In this document: piece after piece, positions 16,006-19,449 of the stretch
Numbering within the stretch: the first letter of the stretch is position 1
Layout: every line of letters starts with the position of its first letter
Origin: Calidifontimicrobium sp964618555
Lineage (GTDB): Bacteria > Pseudomonadota > Gammaproteobacteria > Burkholderiales > Burkholderiaceae_C
Direction of reading: 5' to 3'
Assembly: GCA_964618555.1 (NCBI GenBank)
Contig: CAZUBF010000056.1
Coordinates: 1-19,449, forward strand
Length of the DNA stretch: 19,449 bases
Program-made: the position numbers and the translations under genes
The notes under the pieces: generated by a model
Database searches by the model: none
The model's input: the letters and a program-made list of their open reading frames with translations, nothing else
What the model was told of the DNA's origin: nothing

Positions 16006-17495
16006 CGGAGGCGTGGGTGCCGCTCGCCGTGGTCGCGAGTTCTCTGCTGCCAGGCCTGATCATCTTTTGCTTGCCCGAGGATCGGCGCACGCTGCGCACG
16101 GCACTCAACTTCGGCGGTGCCGCTGCCAAGCTGATTCTCGTCGGCATCATGCTGTGGAACGTCGGCCGCTTCCATGATTACGAGGCACGACTCGCGCTGC
16201 TGCCGGGGCTCGACCTGGTATTGCGTGCCGACGAGTTGAGCCTGCTGTTCCTGACACTGTCGGCCGTGCTGTGGGCGGTGACCACGGTTTACGCGGTGGG
16301 CTATCTCGAGGATGCGCCGCACCGCAGCCGCTTCTTCGGCTTCTTCAGCCTCTGCGTATCGGCCACCGCCGGCATCGCGCTGGCGGGAAACCTCTTCACG
16401 CTGTTCGTCTTCTACGAGATCCTGACCCTGGTGACCTACCCGCTGGTCATCCACCGCGGCACGCCGGCGGCGCTTGCCGCCGGTCGTAGCTACCTTATGT
16501 ACACCCTGCCCTCCGGTCTGCTGCTGCTGCTGGCCGTGGTCGGGGCGCACGTGCTGACCGGACCGCAGGACTTCGTCGGCGCCGGCTACCTGAAGCCTTT
16601 CGCCGCCGAGCACTCGGGGACCCTGGTGCTGCTGTTCGCGGCGCTGGTGGTGGGCTTCGGCGTCAAGGCGGCCCTGGTGCCGCTGCATGGCTGGCTACCC
16701 AAGGCGATGGTGGCGCCCGCCCCGGTATCGGCGCTGCTGCATGCGGTGGCGGTGGTCAAGGCCGGCGCCTTCGCGATCCAGCGCGTGGTGTACGAGGTCT
16801 TCGGCATCGAGTTCGCCGCCACGCTGGGCGTGCTGACGCCGCTCGCCGCAGCGGCGTCGCTGACCATCGTCTACGGTTCGCTGCGCGCCCTGACGCAGGA
16901 CGAACTGAAAAAGCGACTGGCCTATTCGACCGTGAGCCAAGTGTCCTACATCGTGCTCGGCGCGGCCGTGCTCGGACCCATATCGACCATCGGCGGGCTC
17001 GTGCACCTCGTGCACCAGGGCCTGATGAAGATCACACTGTTTTTCAGCGCCGGCAACTACGCCGAGACGCTCGGTGTGCACCACGTCCACGAGATGGACG
17101 GTATCGGCCGCCGCATGCCGCTGACCACAGCGGCGTTCACAGTGGGCGCGCTCGGCATGATCGGCGTACCCCCGGTGGCCGGCTTCGTGAGCAAACTCTA
17201 CCTCGGCGCGGGCGCGGCGCAGGCCGCGCAGTGGTGGGTGATCGGCGTGCTGGCGGTGTCGAGTCTGCTCAATGCGATGTACTTTCTGCCCATCCTGCAC
17301 CGAGCCTGGTTTCGCCCAGCCCGCGGCCCATGGCCCGAGGAGCACGGCCGCGGGCGCGACGCCAAGCCGATGCTGCTGGTGCCCGTCCTGCTGACGGCCC
17401 TGTTCTCGGTTGGCGTGGGCGTTCTTGCAGCGATGCCATGGAGCCCTCTGGACTGGGCACGGCTGATCATGCGACGGGAGTACGTCGGTGGTTGA
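16002..17495 (+). CDS. Second antiporter-like subunit (MrpD/NuoL-NuoM-type)
   Basis: 497 residues from a GTG at 16002, with about 14 membrane segments. Family residues are present: Glu139 (VFYEILTLVTYPLVIH), Lys222 (GFGVKAALVPLHGWLPKAMV), Lys253 (AVVKAGAFA) and Lys398 (GFVSKLYLG). The motif APAPVSALLHAVAVVKAG is NuoL/MrpA-like. It probably supplies the NuoL-type unit that a full MrpA would carry in its N-terminal two thirds. The 8-bp overlap with the next gene implies coupled translation. Confidence 0.85.
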   Translation: MTEAWVPLAVVASSLLPGLIIFCLPEDRRTLRTALNFGGAAAKLILVGIMLWNVGRFHDYEARLALLPGLDLVLRADELSLLFLTLSAVLWAVTTVYAVGYLEDAPHRSRFFGFFSLCVSATAGIALAGNLFTLFVFYEILTLVTYPLVIHRGTPAALAAGRSYLMYTLPSGLLLLLAVVGAHVLTGPQDFVGAGYLKPFAAEHSGTLVLLFAALVVGFGVKAALVPLHGWLPKAMVAPAPVSALLHAVAVVKAGAFAIQRVVYEVFGIEFAATLGVLTPLAAAASLTIVYGSLRALTQDELKKRLAYSTVSQVSYIVLGAAVLGPISTIGGLVHLVHQGLMKITLFFSAGNYAETLGVHHVHEMDGIGRRMPLTTAAFTVGALGMIGVPPVAGFVSKLYLGAGAAQAAQWWVIGVLAVSSLLNAMYFLPILHRAWFRPARGPWPEEHGRGRDAKPMLLVPVLLTALFSVGVGVLAAMPWSPLDWARLIMRREYVGG

Positions 17496-19203
17496 ATTGC
17501 CAACTAGCGCAACCGCCGCGGTGCTTACTTGGCTGGCGCCGGCGCTGCTGCCGCTCTTCGCGGCGCTGCTGCTCGTGCGGCCGTTGCACCGGCTGCGCCC
17601 GCTGCTGCCGCTGGCCGCGCTCCCCGCGCTGGCAGTGGCCCTCTTTTCCCCGCCAGGCGCGGTTGACCTGCCCTGGCTCTTCCTCGGCGCGCGCTTCGGG
17701 CTGGACGACGGCAGCCGCATCTTCCTGTTGTTCACGGCAGCATTGTGGCTGGCCGGCGGGCTGCATGCCGCCGGCTACCTGCACGACGACCCGCGGCGCG
17801 ACAGCTTTTGGCTGTTCTGGCTCGGCGCCATGGCCGGCAACTTCGGGCTCGTGCTGGCGCTGGACGCGGCCAGCTTCTACGTCTTCTTCGCGCTGATGAG
17901 CTTCGCATCCTACGGGCTGGTGGTGCACGCGCGCACTCCCGAGGCGGTCGAGGCCGGGCGCGTCTACCTTGCGCTCGTCGTGGTAGGCGAACTGGCGCTG
18001 TTTGCCGCGATCGCGCTGGCCTGGTACGCCGCGGGCAGCCTGCGCTTCGACGCCATCGTCGCGGCGCTGGCCGAATCGCCCCAGCGCGACGCGGTGATCG
18101 CGTTTACGCTGGTAGGTTTCGGAATAAAGGTCGGCGCGCTGCCGCTGCATGTCTGGCTGCCGCTGGCCCATCCGGTGGCTCCAACACCGGCGAGCGCCGT
18201 GCTGTCAGGCGCGATGATCAAGGCTGGCCTGCTCGGCTGGCTGCGCCTGCTGCCGCTGGGCGGCGTCACGGCACCCGCGTGGGGCGAGACGCTGATCGCG
18301 CTGGGTCTGACCGCCGCCTTCGCGGCTGCGCTGGCCGGTGCCACGCAGCGCCAGGCGAAGGCGGCGCTGGCCTACTCGAGCATCAGCCAGATGGGCTTCG
18401 TGACGGTGGCGGTCGGTGTCGCCTTGACCGTGCCCGCCGCTGCGCCTGCAGCCATCACCGCAGCCACGCTTTACGCCTTCCACCACGCCCTTGCGAAGGG
18501 CGCGCTGTTCCTCGGCGTGAGCCTCGCCGGCGTGGCCACACCATGGGCGCGCACGGTGTGGATGCTCGGCGTGGCGCTGCCCGCACTGGGGCTGGCCGGT
18601 GCGCCCCTGACCAGCGGCTACGCCGCGAAGGCTGCGCTGAAGGCGGCACTGCCAGCCGGCTTCGACGGCTTGGCCGTGGCGCTGACGCTGGCCGCGGCCG
18701 GCACCTCGCTCGTGATGCTGCGTACCGGCTGGCTGCTGCGCGGCAATGCCGGCGGCGGCGTGCACGGACCTAACGGGGCGATGTGGGCCGGCTGGGGGCT
18801 GCTCGTGGCCCTCAGCCTGCTCGGGTGGCCCGCGGTGGGCCGCGTTGCCGACCTGTGGCCAACGACGGCCGGCGTCTGGTTCAGTGCGATCTGGCCGCTG
18901 CTGCTGGGCGCCGCCCTCGCGGTGCTTGTCGCGGCCTGGCGACGGCGCGCGGCCGGAGGGCGCGATCTCGCCGTGCCACCCGGAGATCTGCTGGCGCCGC
19001 TGCTTGCGCTCGCACGTGGGCGGCGCCGTGTGCCTATGCCCACGGCGTACGCCGGCCACGGGTCGGAGAACGACAATTTGTCGATCGTGCCGGTATTGCC
19101 CGCGCTGGGCCGTGCCGAAGCCGCGCTGCCAGCGCGCGGTGGTCTGGCGGTGGCGGGTATCGCGGCCGCGCTCGCCGTACTGCTGATCGCGCTGGCTGGA
19201 TGA
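17488..19203 (+). CDS. Third antiporter-like subunit (HyfB/HycC-NuoL-type), lacking the TM5 glutamate
   Basis: 571 residues from a GTG at 17488. The membrane core is the proton-conducting transporter family, closest by eye to HyfB/HycC-like subunits (SFASYGLVVHARTPEAVEAG). Lys214 (GFGIKVGALPLHVWLPLAHP), Lys245 (AMIKAGLLGW) and Lys381 (GYAAKAALK) are in place. The TM5 position that carries Glu in the two preceding subunits is Ala135 (YVFFALMSFASY). The C-terminal part from about residue 480 is a basic cytosolic loop followed by one last membrane segment ending at the stop. No ribosome site stands out; it overlaps the previous gene by 8 bp. It is the last gene of the run. Confidence 0.82.
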   Translation: MVELPTSATAAVLTWLAPALLPLFAALLLVRPLHRLRPLLPLAALPALAVALFSPPGAVDLPWLFLGARFGLDDGSRIFLLFTAALWLAGGLHAAGYLHDDPRRDSFWLFWLGAMAGNFGLVLALDAASFYVFFALMSFASYGLVVHARTPEAVEAGRVYLALVVVGELALFAAIALAWYAAGSLRFDAIVAALAESPQRDAVIAFTLVGFGIKVGALPLHVWLPLAHPVAPTPASAVLSGAMIKAGLLGWLRLLPLGGVTAPAWGETLIALGLTAAFAAALAGATQRQAKAALAYSSISQMGFVTVAVGVALTVPAAAPAAITAATLYAFHHALAKGALFLGVSLAGVATPWARTVWMLGVALPALGLAGAPLTSGYAAKAALKAALPAGFDGLAVALTLAAAGTSLVMLRTGWLLRGNAGGGVHGPNGAMWAGWGLLVALSLLGWPAVGRVADLWPTTAGVWFSAIWPLLLGAALAVLVAAWRRRAAGGRDLAVPPGDLLAPLLALARGRRRVPMPTAYAGHGSENDNLSIVPVLPALGRAEAALPARGGLAVAGIAAALAVLLIALAG

Positions 19204-19331
19204 CCCCACACTGAACTCGGCCGAGCCGCCGCCTCGAGACGGGACGGGCCCGCGCCGAGCAGGTCATGCACCACGGCAAGTTCCAGCTTTCGCTCGCTTG
19301 CACGAGCGGCGGCGCCCGCCACACAAGATGA
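19204..19331. other. Convergent intergenic spacer
   Basis: About 130 bp between the antiporter operon and the convergent edge gene. Several GC-rich inverted segments are present, but I could not find a hairpin followed by a T tract, so no terminator is called. Confidence 0.4.
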
Positions 19332-19449
19332 TCACATATCGCGGCGTCGACTCAATCCGTAGGCCCGCGCGATCCGTTCGGCAATCTCGCCGAAGCTGCT
19401 GTTGATCTTGAGCGACTTCGGATCGATCGAGCGATCTGCCTCGATCGCG
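19332..19449 (-). CDS. 3' end of an unidentified gene, cut by the right edge
   Basis: On the minus strand the last 38 codons read AIEADRSIDPKSLKINSSFG, EIAERIARAYGLSRRR, then DM and a TGA at 19334-19332. Third positions are almost all G or C and the alternative frames are poor, so this is a genuine C-terminus. The helical, charged sequence suggests a soluble protein. I do not recognise the family and make no functional call. It is convergent with the antiporter operon and marks the end of the ion-transport block. Confidence 0.55.
   Translation of the reverse strand, partial: AIEADRSIDPKSLKINSSFGEIAERIARAYGLSRRRDM

Noticed and set aside
16695..17735. Long minus-strand open frame opposite the antiporter subunits
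   Set aside because: Antisense shadow with low-complexity Arg/His composition; the plus-strand frames carry clear transporter motifs and overlapping starts and stops.
12104..19203. Respiratory complex I or formate hydrogenlyase operon
   Set aside because: No NuoB/D/I-type iron-sulfur, NuoH-type or hydrogenase subunit is present; subunits E, F, G and B point to an Mrp/Mbh-type antiporter module.
16002..19203. DabAB-type inorganic carbon transporter
   Set aside because: No DUF2309 (DabA) partner is encoded, and the large subunits sit in a complete set of Mrp small subunits.

Overview
The window is GC-rich, with the strongly G/C-biased third codon positions of a proteobacterium. A beta- or gammaproteobacterial host (for example Burkholderiales or Rhodocyclales) is my inference from overall protein character, not a demonstrated assignment. 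It reads as a stress-response and ion-homeostasis island. Three things suggest draft or metagenomic assembly: a 10-N gap at 2904-2913, several homopolymer-type frameshifts, and two truncated edge genes.

Layout. 1-1350: a minus-strand gene fragment at the left edge, a decayed minus-strand TerC-family membrane protein gene (338-1023), and a probable broken small membrane ORF upstream of it. 1353-2240: an intact LysR-type regulator closely resembling NhaR. 2251-3512: a minus-strand unit of a 65-aa basic protein, a small membrane protein and a TerB-like protein, disrupted by the assembly gap and a 43-bp near-repeat. 3513-3835: a divergent intergenic region. 3836-5501: a plus-strand unit of an HPF/RaiA-like ribosome-associated protein, a YccA/BI-1 membrane protein and a second TerB-like protein. 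5657-7749: a tandem-domain universal stress protein and a zinc alcohol dehydrogenase broken by indels.

7779-19203: a nearly gap-free, translationally coupled run. It holds a single-domain universal stress protein, a P-type cation ATPase, a CaCA-family Na+/Ca2+ exchanger, and eight genes of a multisubunit cation/proton antiporter. The antiporter order is mrpE, mrpF, mrpG, an MbhD/MbhE/MnhB fusion, mrpC, mrpD and two more antiporter-like subunits. The right edge carries the 3' end of an unidentified convergent minus-strand gene.

Likely joint function (inference): the P-type ATPase and exchanger move divalent or monovalent cations. The Mrp/Mbh-like complex couples H+ and Na+ gradients that could drive the exchanger. 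The universal stress, HPF-like, YccA-like and TerB-like proteins protect ribosomes and membranes during stress. A NhaR-type activator is a natural candidate regulator. A 15-bp dyad with LysR T-N11-A geometry occurs both just upstream of nhaR and in the divergent intergenic region. The features of most interest are the Mbh-like gene order with a rearranged MrpA, the loss of a normally conserved glutamate in the last antiporter subunit, the altered ion-ligand positions in the P-type ATPase, and the mirror-image TerB-like modules.
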